The translations under genes were made by a program, and so were the position numbers. From positions 62,001-126,000 of the forward strand of contig CASEBV010000006.1 in the NCBI GenBank assembly GCA_949286415.1: 64,000 bases of DNA, written 5' to 3'. This document shows positions 53,362 through 62,181 of the stretch, piece by piece. The notes beneath the pieces are model-generated. The model did no database searches, was not told the DNA's origin, and saw nothing but the letters and a program-made list of their open reading frames with translations. The DNA is from an uncultured Bacteroidales bacterium (GTDB lineage Bacteria; Bacteroidota; Bacteroidia; Bacteroidales; UBA932). Each line of letters opens with the position of its first letter. Within the stretch, counting starts at the first letter, position 1.

Positions 53362-56300
53362 ATGAAGAATTTCCATAAACTGATTGTTATATTGGTGCTG
53401 TTGGGGCTTCCTTTTATGGCAGAAGCCCAGTTCTATTCCGTGGGAGACGACCCCGGCAGACTGAAGTGGTACAGCATCGAAAGCCGGAACTACAGAATCA
53501 TATATCCGGGGGGACTTGACTCGCTTGCAAGAGTCTACGGCGAAATGCTGGAACAGTACAGGCTTCCAGTAGGGGCAAGTGCCGGATATTTTCCCGGAGA
53601 GATGACCAGAAAAAAGATGCCTGTCATCCTGCATGCCTGCAACGCCCAGTCAAACGGGTCAGTGGCCTGGGCTCCGAAGCGTATGGACCTGTTCACATCC
53701 CCGCAGGGCTATGGAGCTGAAGCCATGCCCTGGGAAAAGATGCTGGCGATACATGAATCCAGGCATGTCGCCCAGATGCAGTTCGGGCTCAGCAATGCAT
53801 TCAGGCCATTTTACTGGATATTCGGTGAAATGTTCGCAGGAGCCATGCCTGGAATCTATCCCAGCAAATGGATGCTGGAGGGAGATGCGGTCGTGGCGGA
53901 AACAGCTCTGACAGATGCCGGAAGAGGCCGTTCCGCCGATTTTCTCAATTATTACATGGCGGCCTTTGACAACGGGGACTTCAGGAACTGGAACCGGTGG
54001 AGATACGGTTCATTCAAATATTTTACTCCTGACCACTATGCCCTCGGCTACATGACCATAAGCGGGATAAGATATTCTTCAGGAAAAGCAGGATTCATGG
54101 GAGACTATCTGACGCATGTCTCCAGACGGCCGTATGACATCTTTTCATACAGTACTATAAGCAAAAGATATACAGGAAAGAACTTCAGAAAGGCATTTGA
54201 CGCCACCATGCAACTGTATCATGATATCTGGAGTGAAGAAAAGTCTCTCCGTGCCCCTTTCCTGAAAGCGGAACAAATCAGCAGACCCAAAAAAGAATAC
54301 ACTGAATATTCTGACATTTTTGTCGCAGGAGACACGGTATATGCCCTGAAGGAAAGCATGGGCAGGGCCAAGGCCCTTGTGATGAGGCTGCCTTCAGGAA
54401 AAGAAAAGGCCCTCTCTTCATTCGGAGTCACTTCAGGCCCGCTGTGGCATTCTCCGGAAACCGGCAAAGTCTGGTGGAGCGAATATATCTGTGACGAAAG
54501 ATGGTCACAGGAAATACATTCCGTCATCCGATACTGCGACCTTAAGACAGGTAAAAAGAAATCCTTCACAAAAAAGGGAAAGAAATTCTGCCCTTCAGTC
54601 TCTGCTGACGGCAAACTGCTCGCCGTGACGGACTATCCGACAGAAGGAGGGTCAGGAATAGAGATATTTGACATAGAATCCGGAAAATCCCTGAAATATG
54701 TCCATGCCCCCGATTCCCTGCAGGTGACAGAGGCTGTCTTCGCTGCAGACGGACTTTTCATCGTCGGGATATCTGAGCACGGATACGGACTTTATTCAGA
54801 AGACTTCCGTCCTCTTCTCGGTCCTGAACCGGTCAAAATCACCCGAGTGAGGCCTTCCGGCGATGCCCTTGTGTTCACTTCCGGCAAGAACGGAGTCAAC
54901 GAACTTTACAGCTACAGCCCTGATGACGGCACTCTCAGGCAGATGACATCAACGGAATATGGGGCCGGATACTTCACTTTCAGCAGCGACGGAACATCCC
55001 TGTATTATGCAGCCGTCCGGCATGACGGAAAGCCTGTAATGTCCGTTCCGGCCGATTCCCTTCTGCATCGGGAAACTGCATTCAGCGACATCCACAGATA
55101 CAGGATAGCTGACGAACTGTCAAGACAGGAGAAACTCCTGTCTAAAGTGCAGGAAATAAATGTCCCTGACCAAAAGGACAGTGCACAGGACGGAGGAGAC
55201 ACTGTCCTATTCTCAAATCCGGAAAGATACCGCAAGTTCGCGCATCTGTTCAACATCCATTCATGGGCTCCGGTCTATTTCAATGTGGACAACATCATGA
55301 ACCTGAGCTATGACTATTTCTATGAACTCGCTTCACCGGGAGCGGCGGCAGTCATCCAGAACAATCTCGGCACCATGTCGGCCAACTTCGGATATTCGGC
55401 GCACAGAGATCCGTACGATGTGAGCGCATGGAGACATTCCGGACATCTGAAATTCACATACTCAGGTCTGTACCCTGTGATTGAAGCCTCTCTTGACATA
55501 AACGACCGGGCCGCCTTCAACTACACTTTCAACCAATATGACGGTACCGGAGTTTACCTTTCAATGACCGGGAGGCAGTCATCCCGGCCATGTATTAAAG
55601 GCAGTCTGACTGTCTATGTCCCATTCAATTTCTCTTCCGGAGGATGGTCCAGAGGTATCATCCCGCAGGTGTCGTATTCCATTTCAAATGACCTGTATGA
55701 CACTGGAGTCCTTCACTGGAAAATGCTTCAGGCAACAGGCATTCCGTTGATTCTGCTCTCTGCAGGAAGCAAGGAGAAGGGTCTCTCAATTCCGGCACAG
55801 AGCGTGACTGCTGCCGTAAGGGCCTATACAATCCGTTCTGCCGCCCAATCAGAGATCTACCCGGACTGGGGAATCGGGATTGAAACAGGAGTATCGATGA
55901 ATGCGGGGCTTGCCCGATGGTTCTCACCTGTCGGCTACCTGTACGCATACGGTTATCTTCCGGGAATCACCCATAGCCAGGGACTCCGGCTCGGAGCCAT
56001 GTATCAGAGACAGCTTCAAGGAGGCTCGGTATTTGACACCGGACTGCTCAATACTCTTCCGCGCGGACTTGCAGCATCGGGAGACTTGAGAAATGAAATC
56101 ATGAGAGCCCGCAGCAGTGCAAAAATATCCGCTGACTATGCCATCCCCATTTATCTCGGAGACTTCAGCATCGGACCTGTATTCTACGGAAAACGGGCAG
56201 TAGTCACTCCGCATTTTGACTGGACATTCATCGGCGGAGAAGACGGACTGTTCTCTGGCGGAGGACTGTTCTCTGGCGGAGGACTGTTCTCGGCAGGAAT

Positions 56301-56469
56301 AACGGCGCAGATAGAGTTCGGGTGTTTCTTCTGGATAGGAACCCCTGTCAGCATCGGCCTGACATGGTCATATAACGGAGGCCCATCCTTCAGCCGTCTT
56401 GAAGCAGCAGGCATCGATATGCCGCGCAATTATTTCGGTCCGGCAATAAGCTTCTCCCTGCCGCAGTAA
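53362..56469 (+). CDS. Secreted HExxH protein with propeller and C-terminal barrel
   Basis: This is a 1035-residue protein. A signal peptide (residues 1-22, ending AEAQ) is followed by a gluzincin-like peptidase region. It has WYSIESRNYRIIYP (the usual opening of peptidase-MA-like domains), the zinc motif HESRH (131-135) in IHESRHVAQMQFG, and WMLEGDAVVAE, which supplies a third Glu (E173). Residues about 290-620 look like TolB/WD40-type propeller repeats (SVSADGKLLAVTDYP, TFSSDGTSLYYAA). Residues about 680-1035 have the alternating aromatic strands of an outer-membrane barrel, ending FGPAISFSLPQ. It would expose or secrete a peptidase/propeller from the outer membrane. Such proteins are known in Bacteroidetes only as uncharacterised. 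An in-frame GLFSGG repeat lies at residues 962-979. Substrate unknown. Confidence 0.85.
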   Translation: MKNFHKLIVILVLLGLPFMAEAQFYSVGDDPGRLKWYSIESRNYRIIYPGGLDSLARVYGEMLEQYRLPVGASAGYFPGEMTRKKMPVILHACNAQSNGSVAWAPKRMDLFTSPQGYGAEAMPWEKMLAIHESRHVAQMQFGLSNAFRPFYWIFGEMFAGAMPGIYPSKWMLEGDAVVAETALTDAGRGRSADFLNYYMAAFDNGDFRNWNRWRYGSFKYFTPDHYALGYMTISGIRYSSGKAGFMGDYLTHVSRRPYDIFSYSTISKRYTGKNFRKAFDATMQLYHDIWSEEKSLRAPFLKAEQISRPKKEYTEYSDIFVAGDTVYALKESMGRAKALVMRLPSGKEKALSSFGVTSGPLWHSPETGKVWWSEYICDERWSQEIHSVIRYCDLKTGKKKSFTKKGKKFCPSVSADGKLLAVTDYPTEGGSGIEIFDIESGKSLKYVHAPDSLQVTEAVFAADGLFIVGISEHGYGLYSEDFRPLLGPEPVKITRVRPSGDALVFTSGKNGVNELYSYSPDDGTLRQMTSTEYGAGYFTFSSDGTSLYYAAVRHDGKPVMSVPADSLLHRETAFSDIHRYRIADELSRQEKLLSKVQEINVPDQKDSAQDGGDTVLFSNPERYRKFAHLFNIHSWAPVYFNVDNIMNLSYDYFYELASPGAAAVIQNNLGTMSANFGYSAHRDPYDVSAWRHSGHLKFTYSGLYPVIEASLDINDRAAFNYTFNQYDGTGVYLSMTGRQSSRPCIKGSLTVYVPFNFSSGGWSRGIIPQVSYSISNDLYDTGVLHWKMLQATGIPLILLSAGSKEKGLSIPAQSVTAAVRAYTIRSAAQSEIYPDWGIGIETGVSMNAGLARWFSPVGYLYAYGYLPGITHSQGLRLGAMYQRQLQGGSVFDTGLLNTLPRGLAASGDLRNEIMRARSSAKISADYAIPIYLGDFSIGPVFYGKRAVVTPHFDWTFIGGEDGLFSGGGLFSGGGLFSAGITAQIEFGCFFWIGTPVSIGLTWSYNGGPSFSRLEAAGIDMPRNYFGPAISFSLPQ
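56245..56298 (+). repeat. 18-bp in-frame tandem repeat, about 3 copies
   Basis: GGACTGTTCTCTGGCGGA is repeated exactly at 56245 and 56263, with a diverged third copy at 56281. It encodes GLFSGG twice and GLFSAG once, in a barrel turn of the large secreted protein. Unit length is a multiple of three, so slippage would change loop length without breaking the frame. Confidence 0.85.
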
Positions 56470-57705
56470 TCAGAACATCGGCTTGATGACCCCGAACATC
56501 ACCCATGCCACGAGAAGGGTCACAATGATGTTGAAAGTCTGTGAAATCAGGAACACATAGAGAGGTCTGCGGTTTTCCTTGCCGAAAATCTCGGAAAATC
56601 TTGTCTCAAGGCCGATGCAGACGAAAGCTATGCTGAAGAGAGTGTTCTGGAATCCTTTTGTCACTGTGCCGACTGCCTTGGCCGTCGTCTCGTCCATACA
56701 GAAGCTGAACACGAGGGAAGCAAGGATAAATCCCACGACGAATTTCGGGAAACGGTCCCAGATGACGCCCAAAGTCGGACGCTCCGCCTGATTTGTCCCC
56801 CGGTACGACCACATGAGCGAGATGACGAATGCAGCTACACCCAAAAGCACATTCTGGGAGGATTTCACTATCACGGCCGTATTGGCTGCAGTCTCCCCTA
56901 TCAGGGTTCCCGAAGCAGCCACAGCCCCTGTCGTATCGATGGTCCCTCCGAGCCAGGCCCCTGCCACTTCTTCATCCAGTCCCATAAGTCCGGAAAGCCA
57001 CGGAAGCAGATACATCATCGGAATGGCTATGATGAGAACGAGGGATATCACATAGGAAAGCTTTTTGTTGTCTCCCTTTATGACTCCGCAGGTGGCGATT
57101 GCCGCAGATACTCCGCAGATGGACACGGCAGATGACAGCATTGTCCTCATTTCGGGGTCAACACGCATCTTCTTGCCGACCCAGAAGGCAAAATACCAGA
57201 CTGAGAAAACGACAATGAGCGACTGCGCCAGCCCGAATGCCCCCGATTCAAGGACTTCCTTGAAAAGAATCGTGGACCCGAGGCAGATGATTCCTATCTT
57301 GATGTAAAATTCGCTCTGAATTGCAGGTTTCAGCCATTTTGGAACACCGAATACATTGCTGACAAGAAGTCCGAGAATGACGGCAAAGAAAACTGACTCA
57401 AACCCGAGGTCCTTGACGGCAGGGATTGATGCAAGCAGCTGGGCGCCGAGAGTCAGTGCGAAAATGACGAGCAACGACAGGAAAATGCCTTTGAGAGGCC
57501 GCCTCAAAGCCGCAGAGGTGACATAAGTCAACACCAGTACAAAGAGAAACATATACAGGGCCGAAAGCCAGTCTTCGCCTGACACAAGTGTCTTCGGCAT
57601 CTCGGGCATTATTGTCGGAAACGCTATGGCGAGAGCAAGGATGACCGCTCCGGCAAAGACTATTATCCAGTCTTCCGAGGCAAATTGTCTAAGCCACTTT
57701 TTCAT
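56470..57705 (-). CDS. YeiH/UPF0324-family membrane transporter
   Basis: This is a 411-residue protein with about eleven membrane helices. Motifs SEFYIKIGIICLGSTILFKE, SAVSICGVSAAIATCGVIKG and AWLGGTIDTTGAVAASG are characteristic of the YeiH (putative sulfate exporter) family. Substrate in Bacteroidetes is unconfirmed. The stop abuts the previous gene directly (convergent, no gap). Promoter at 57770-57800. Confidence 0.9.
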   Translation of the reverse strand: MKKWLRQFASEDWIIVFAGAVILALAIAFPTIMPEMPKTLVSGEDWLSALYMFLFVLVLTYVTSAALRRPLKGIFLSLLVIFALTLGAQLLASIPAVKDLGFESVFFAVILGLLVSNVFGVPKWLKPAIQSEFYIKIGIICLGSTILFKEVLESGAFGLAQSLIVVFSVWYFAFWVGKKMRVDPEMRTMLSSAVSICGVSAAIATCGVIKGDNKKLSYVISLVLIIAIPMMYLLPWLSGLMGLDEEVAGAWLGGTIDTTGAVAASGTLIGETAANTAVIVKSSQNVLLGVAAFVISLMWSYRGTNQAERPTLGVIWDRFPKFVVGFILASLVFSFCMDETTAKAVGTVTKGFQNTLFSIAFVCIGLETRFSEIFGKENRRPLYVFLISQTFNIIVTLLVAWVMFGVIKPMF

Positions 57706-57769
57706 TCTGCATAAATTTGGTTTGGATTCAGTACATTCCGCATCACTGCCTCAGCAGCACGGAAAGCGG

Positions 57770-57800
57770 CAAAGATAATTCCAATCTATAATAATTCCAA
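57770..57800 (-). promoter_or_regulatory. Complete promoter of the YeiH-family gene
   Basis: The minus strand reads TTG (57800-57798), 20 nt, TATCTTTG (57777-57770). It is almost back to back with the promoter of the divergent CpXC gene. Confidence 0.65.
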
Positions 57801-57803
57801 ATA

Positions 57804-57833
57804 TTGTCAAATGCTGCACATTTGCTATCTTTG
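57804..57833 (+). promoter_or_regulatory. Complete promoter of the CpXC-domain gene
   Basis: TTG (57804-57806), 19 nt, TATCTTTG (57826-57833). The upstream in-frame ATG at 57811 lies inside this promoter, so ATG 57898 is the start. Confidence 0.6.
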
Positions 57834-57897
57834 TCTGCCGGAAATAATATTCTTTCCCGGAGAAACTCATTGTCAATACAATATACTGGAAACAACC

Positions 57898-58563
57898 ATG
57901 TCAATCATAAGAAATGCCGAAGCCTCCTGCACGAAATGCGGAGCAAAAGACAACATCACCATATACAGGAGCATCAATGTATCCGAGAATCCGGAACTCA
58001 AGGACAAGGTCAAGGACGGCTCTCTCTTCCTGTGGAAATGCCCTTCATGCGGACAGGTGAATCTGGCAAAATATGAGACTCTGTATCATGATCCTGACAA
58101 AAAACTGATGATATGGCTGCTTCCTGACGGGATTGACATCTCGGAAGCCCAGATGAATTCAATCTCCCTCCATGCAAAGGCCATCGGCAACTATACACTC
58201 AGACTTGTGTCAGACACCGGTTCCCTGATGGAAAAAGTACTTGTCGCTGATGCCGGACTGGATGATGCAGTGATTGAAATCTGCAAATATGTCACAAAAA
58301 TGGAGATAATGGCCAAGACTCCCGACAAGGAAATGGCCGGAAACATTGCATCCTCAGTCTTTCATTTCTACTCTGTGCAGGGAGAGGGTCCGGACCGCAC
58401 CATCACACTGATGTATCCTTCCGAGGGCAGGATGACAGGTGTGAGCATAGGGTATAATGTCTATGAGGACTGCCTTGGAATCATGCAGAGGAATCCAGCA
58501 ATGAAGCCAGGCGAAGGATTTGAAAGAATCGATTCCGCCTGGCTTGAATCCCATATAAGATAG
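57898..58563 (+). CDS. CpXC-domain protein
   Basis: This 221-residue cytoplasmic protein has an N-terminal zinc-ribbon-like module with two Cys pairs (CTKCGAKDNI and FLWKCPSCGQVNLAKYETL), the CpXC domain signature. The C-terminal 140 or so residues form an alpha/beta region with no recognised motif. The family is of unknown function. It is divergent from YeiH and converges on galK with a 28-bp gap. The start was set by the promoter position. Confidence 0.85.
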   Translation: MSIIRNAEASCTKCGAKDNITIYRSINVSENPELKDKVKDGSLFLWKCPSCGQVNLAKYETLYHDPDKKLMIWLLPDGIDISEAQMNSISLHAKAIGNYTLRLVSDTGSLMEKVLVADAGLDDAVIEICKYVTKMEIMAKTPDKEMAGNIASSVFHFYSVQGEGPDRTITLMYPSEGRMTGVSIGYNVYEDCLGIMQRNPAMKPGEGFERIDSAWLESHIR

Positions 58564-58591
58564 AAGTCCGGGCTGCAGTCCGGACAGTGTT

Positions 58592-59743
58592 CTATTCCAG
58601 CTTGCGCGCCCCGTCACTGATGACTACGTCATAGACTTTCGGCTCATGACCGAATTTTTCCTTGAATGCGGCCTTAGCCCTGGAAATGAATCCCTCGTAG
58701 AGTTCATCCCTGACGAGGTTGATGGTGCAGCCTCCGAAGCCGCCGCCCATGACTCTGGAGCCGGTGACCCCGCACTCTTTCGCAATGTCATTGAGATAAT
58801 CAAGCTCTTCACAGCTGACTTCATAAAGGCGGCTCATGCCGTGATGTGTCTCATACATCTTCTCTCCGACTGTCTCATAATCTCCCCTTTCAAGAGCATC
58901 ACATACATCAAGCACACGCTGAACCTCTTCTATCACATATTCAGCCCTCCTGTAATCCTCTTCTGAAATGACCGGCCTGACTTCCTCCAGCCATTCTTTG
59001 CGGGCATCCCTGAGAAATTCCACCTCAGGATGATTCTTCCTTATGGCCGCTGCCGCCCTTTCGCATGACTCACGCCTCCTGTTATAGGCCGACGACGCCA
59101 GTTCATGCTTTACGACAGAATCCAGCAGAACAAGCCTGTAGCCTTGTGGAGCCGGGTTGAACGGATAGTACCTGTATTCCATTGTCTTGCAGTCAAGTCT
59201 CATCAGATGACCCTTTTTCCCGAATATCGACGCGAACTGGTCCATGATGCCGCACTTGACTCCGCAATAGTTGTGTTCAGTGGCCTGGCCTATCCTGGCA
59301 AGCTCGAACTTGTCAATGCCGAGGTTGAAAAGATAATTAAGGGCAAATGCGAATGTGCTTTCAAGAGCCGCTGATGAAGACATTCCTGCACCGAGCGGCA
59401 CATCGCCCGCAAACACTGCATTGAATCCTCCTATCCTGCCCCCACGCTTGATTATTTCCCGGCAGACGCCGAACACATATCTTGCCCAGCTCTGCTGAGG
59501 TATGTCTTCCTCTTCAAATCCGAATTCCACGCATTCGTCAAGATCAAGGGCATATACACATGCTTTCTCCGAGCCGTTCAGCTCCATTTCCGCCATTATT
59601 CCCTTATCCACTGCGCCAGGAAAGACATATCCACCGTTGTAGTCCGTATGTTCGCCGATGAGATTGATTCTGCCGGCAGAGGCGAAGAACTCGCCGTCAT
59701 GCCCGAAAAGAGTTCTGAATTTTTCAGATATCCTTGATTTCAT
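58592..59743 (-). CDS. galK: Galactokinase
   Basis: This 383-residue GHMP-family kinase has the galactokinase signature GRINLIGEHTDYNGGYV, the ATP-binding PLGAGMSSSAALE, and GVKCGIMDQFASIFGKKGHL with the catalytic Asp. VTGSRVMGGGFGGCTINLV is the third motif. It phosphorylates alpha-galactose at C1 in the Leloir pathway; GalM is 7 kb away and galT/galE are not in the window. Promoter at 59792-59821 overlaps the end of the upstream nuclease gene. Confidence 0.96.
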   Translation of the reverse strand: MKSRISEKFRTLFGHDGEFFASAGRINLIGEHTDYNGGYVFPGAVDKGIMAEMELNGSEKACVYALDLDECVEFGFEEEDIPQQSWARYVFGVCREIIKRGGRIGGFNAVFAGDVPLGAGMSSSAALESTFAFALNYLFNLGIDKFELARIGQATEHNYCGVKCGIMDQFASIFGKKGHLMRLDCKTMEYRYYPFNPAPQGYRLVLLDSVVKHELASSAYNRRRESCERAAAAIRKNHPEVEFLRDARKEWLEEVRPVISEEDYRRAEYVIEEVQRVLDVCDALERGDYETVGEKMYETHHGMSRLYEVSCEELDYLNDIAKECGVTGSRVMGGGFGGCTINLVRDELYEGFISRAKAAFKEKFGHEPKVYDVVISDGARKLE

Positions 59744-59783
59744 TTTTATTGTTGTTTAATAGTTTTTGTCAAAATCATGCAGT

Positions 59784-60854
59784 TCATCTTTCAAAGATAC
59801 CAATATCCCCCGACAAAGCAATTTTTATTTTCAACAATATGGGCCAATGGTCGCTCACTCCGCCGATATATCTCGGCCCTGAATATGTTCTGAACGGCTT
59901 TTCGCCGGAATGCGCAGTATCCGGGACTGTAAGGAACGGAATATCCGGTATCTCCATTTCCGAGTCATCGGCTACCGGAGGGGACACTATGAACATGTCT
60001 ATGAGCTCCCGTTTACCCTGATACCTGATAGTCCCCTTCCCCTGATCATGGAGACAATCAGCCATATTGACAAGAAAAGATTCATCATATTCAAACAGAG
60101 GGCTGTCAGGAGTATCATTGAAATCTCCCATGCTCACAATTTTAGGAGCCCCGTCCGCAGATGAGGAAAATATTGAGTCACAAACAGAGACCATGATATT
60201 CATAGCTGCCTTTCTCTTCGGGGCCGACACTTCCTCTCCCCCGAATTTTGAAGGATGGTGGTTAACCAGAAAATGCCATGTCTCCCCACTCTGAAAATGT
60301 TTCAGAGCCACATAAAGTATGTCTCTTGTCAGAAAAGAAGCCGTCCCCCGGAGAGCTCCGGCATTCCCGTTGAATACAGGACTTCCGGAGACACGGACAG
60401 GCCTCGCACTGATTTTTTTGAAAATTTCTCTCCGGTAGACGAGCGCGACATCAATTCCTCTCGGATCAGGAGAATCGTAATGCACCGCCTCGTATCCATA
60501 TTTGCGCAATGCCGTCGACTTAAGAATTGAATTCAGTACAAATCCGTTTTCCACTTCGGCAAATCCGACCACATCAGGCATTCTTCCGCATCTGCTTCCA
60601 GTCCATAGCAGAGCCTTGGCCACGGCATTGCACTTTGTATAAAACCTGCCCTTTGTCCAGCGCCTTTCCCCGAATGACGAAAATTCCCTGTCAGAATCAC
60701 CGGCACCCGAATCCCTCCAGTCAAAGAAATTCTCCAGATTCCAGAAAAGCACCAGCAGAGAATCATTCCCGGCATATGCCGGAGACACCTGAATCAAAAG
60801 ACATAATGACATTGTGACAATCCCAGAAGCAATTCCTCTTGACATAATTGACAT
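59784..60854 (-). CDS. Exported endonuclease/exonuclease/phosphatase-family protein
   Basis: This 356-residue protein has a signal peptide (TMSLCLLIQVSPAYAG). The EEP fold is marked by LLVLFWNLENFFD (metal-binding Asn and Glu), the region with FAEVENG, LVNHHPSKFGG (His), MGDFNDTPDS (catalytic Asp/Asn) and GGVSDHWPIL (His). It acts outside the cytoplasm as a DNase, RNase or phosphatase; the substrate is not predictable. The last 16 bp overlap the galK -7 element, and the galK start lies 41 bp beyond. No TAnnTTTG element was found upstream. Confidence 0.88.
   Translation of the reverse strand: MSIMSRGIASGIVTMSLCLLIQVSPAYAGNDSLLVLFWNLENFFDWRDSGAGDSDREFSSFGERRWTKGRFYTKCNAVAKALLWTGSRCGRMPDVVGFAEVENGFVLNSILKSTALRKYGYEAVHYDSPDPRGIDVALVYRREIFKKISARPVRVSGSPVFNGNAGALRGTASFLTRDILYVALKHFQSGETWHFLVNHHPSKFGGEEVSAPKRKAAMNIMVSVCDSIFSSSADGAPKIVSMGDFNDTPDSPLFEYDESFLVNMADCLHDQGKGTIRYQGKRELIDMFIVSPPVADDSEMEIPDIPFLTVPDTAHSGEKPFRTYSGPRYIGGVSDHWPILLKIKIALSGDIGIFER
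59792..59821 (-). promoter_or_regulatory. Complete promoter of galK
   Basis: The minus strand reads TTG (59821-59819), 19 nt, TATCTTTG (59799-59792), with a leader of about 45 nt. The galK promoter lies inside the end of the upstream gene. Confidence 0.6.
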
Positions 60855-60944
60855 TTTTTATTCATGATTATTCCGAATATCGGCACATAAAAGAGAAAAA
60901 AAGTCCAAAAAGAGAAAAATGTGGTGAAATGCATGAATAATTAG

Positions 60945-60952
60945 TAACTTTG
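60945..60952 (+). promoter_or_regulatory. -7 promoter element of ychF
   Basis: It reads TAACTTTG, 22 bp before ATG 60975. Confidence 0.5.
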
Positions 60953-60974
60953 CCGCCCAAAACAGCATAATATC

Positions 60975-62078
60975 ATGTCACTCAAGTGCGGAATAGTAGG
61001 ACTTCCGAATGTGGGTAAATCCACTCTTTTCAATTGTATAAGCTCGGGGAAAGCCCAGAGTGCCAACTTCCCTTTCTGTACGATAGAACCCAACATAGGC
61101 TCTACCATAGTGCCTGACAAAAGGCTTGAAGTGCTGGAACAACTGTGCAAGCCGAAGAGGGTCGTTCCGGCGACAGTGGAGATTGTCGATATTGCAGGAC
61201 TTGTCAAGGGCGCAAGCAAAGGCGAAGGTCTCGGAAACCAGTTTCTGGCAAACATCAGGGAAACAGATGCTATCCTTCATGTCCTCAGGTGCTTTGATGA
61301 TCCGAATATTGTCCATGTGGACGGAAGCGTGGATCCTGTCAGAGACAAGGAAGTAATCGACATGGAGCTCCAGCTGAAAGACCTTGAGACAGTAGAAAAC
61401 AGACTTGCAAAAGTCCAGAAGCAGGCTCAGGCCGGAGGAGACAAGAGTGCAAAGAAACTTTTTGAACTCCTGCAGCGCTACAGGGAAGCCCTCCTGCAGG
61501 GCAAGTCTTGCCGCAGAGTCAGGCTTGAGACTCCTGAGGAGGAACAGCTTGCAAAAGACCTTTTCCTTCTTACCGACAAGCCTGTGATGTATGTCTGCAA
61601 TGTGGACGAAGCCTCGGCGGCTGAAGGAAATGAATATGTCGAACGCGTCCGCGAGGCAGTGAAAGACGAAAATGCCGAAATTCTTGTCATTGCAGCCAAG
61701 ATTGAGTCCGATATCGCAGAACTCGACACTTATGAAGAGCGCCAGATGTTCCTTGAAGAAATGGGGCTCGAGGAGTCAGGAGTAGTCCGTCTCATACAGA
61801 AGGCTTATTCCCTGCTCAATCTCCAGACATTCTTCACCGCAGGAGCTGACGAATGCAGGGCCTGGACCATCAACAAGGGAGACAAGGCTCCGAAAGCCGC
61901 CGGAGTAATCCATTCTGACTTTGAAAAAGGCTTTATAAGGGCTGAAGTCATCAAGTATGAGGATTTCATTGAATTGAAGTCCGAAGCTGCCTGCAGAGCC
62001 GCAGGAAAGCTCGGAATTGAAGGCAAGGACTATGTCGTCCAGGATGGGGACATAATGCATTTCCTCTTCAATGTCTGA
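60975..62078 (+). CDS. ychF: YchF/OLA1-family ATPase
   Basis: This 367-residue Obg-like ATPase has the P-loop GLPNVGKSTLFNC, the G3 DIAGLVKGASKGEGLGNQFL and the altered base-specificity motif NVDE (in VMYVCNVDEASA) that makes the family ATP-preferring. A coiled coil (about 130-180) follows the first half of the G domain, and a C-terminal TGS domain ends KDYVVQDGDIMHFLFNV. It binds ribosomes and is linked to oxidative stress responses. It stands alone with its own promoter and a terminator at 62105-62130. Confidence 0.97.
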   Translation: MSLKCGIVGLPNVGKSTLFNCISSGKAQSANFPFCTIEPNIGSTIVPDKRLEVLEQLCKPKRVVPATVEIVDIAGLVKGASKGEGLGNQFLANIRETDAILHVLRCFDDPNIVHVDGSVDPVRDKEVIDMELQLKDLETVENRLAKVQKQAQAGGDKSAKKLFELLQRYREALLQGKSCRRVRLETPEEEQLAKDLFLLTDKPVMYVCNVDEASAAEGNEYVERVREAVKDENAEILVIAAKIESDIAELDTYEERQMFLEEMGLEESGVVRLIQKAYSLLNLQTFFTAGADECRAWTINKGDKAPKAAGVIHSDFEKGFIRAEVIKYEDFIELKSEAACRAAGKLGIEGKDYVVQDGDIMHFLFNV

Positions 62079-62104
62079 CAGAACATGCCAGAGACAGAAA
62101 AAGT

Positions 62105-62130
62105 GAAGGGCGGCCAAACGGTCGCCCTTC
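62105..62130. terminator. Bidirectional terminator between ychF and the PPIase gene
   Basis: GAAGGGCGGCC (62105-62115) pairs with GGTCGCCCTTC (62120-62130) over 11 pairs, including one G-U, around an AAAC loop. The minus-strand side is followed by CACTTTTTC, so it mainly serves the convergent PPIase gene. Confidence 0.75.
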
Positions 62131-62181
62131 AAAATTATATCATGAGGCTTTGCAGAGATTCTTCTGCAAGTCTGATGCCTT

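Noticed and set aside
53362..56469. TonB-dependent receptor
   Set aside because: Long protein with a barrel, but there is no plug domain or TonB box, and the N-terminal half has a zinc-peptidase motif and propeller repeats.
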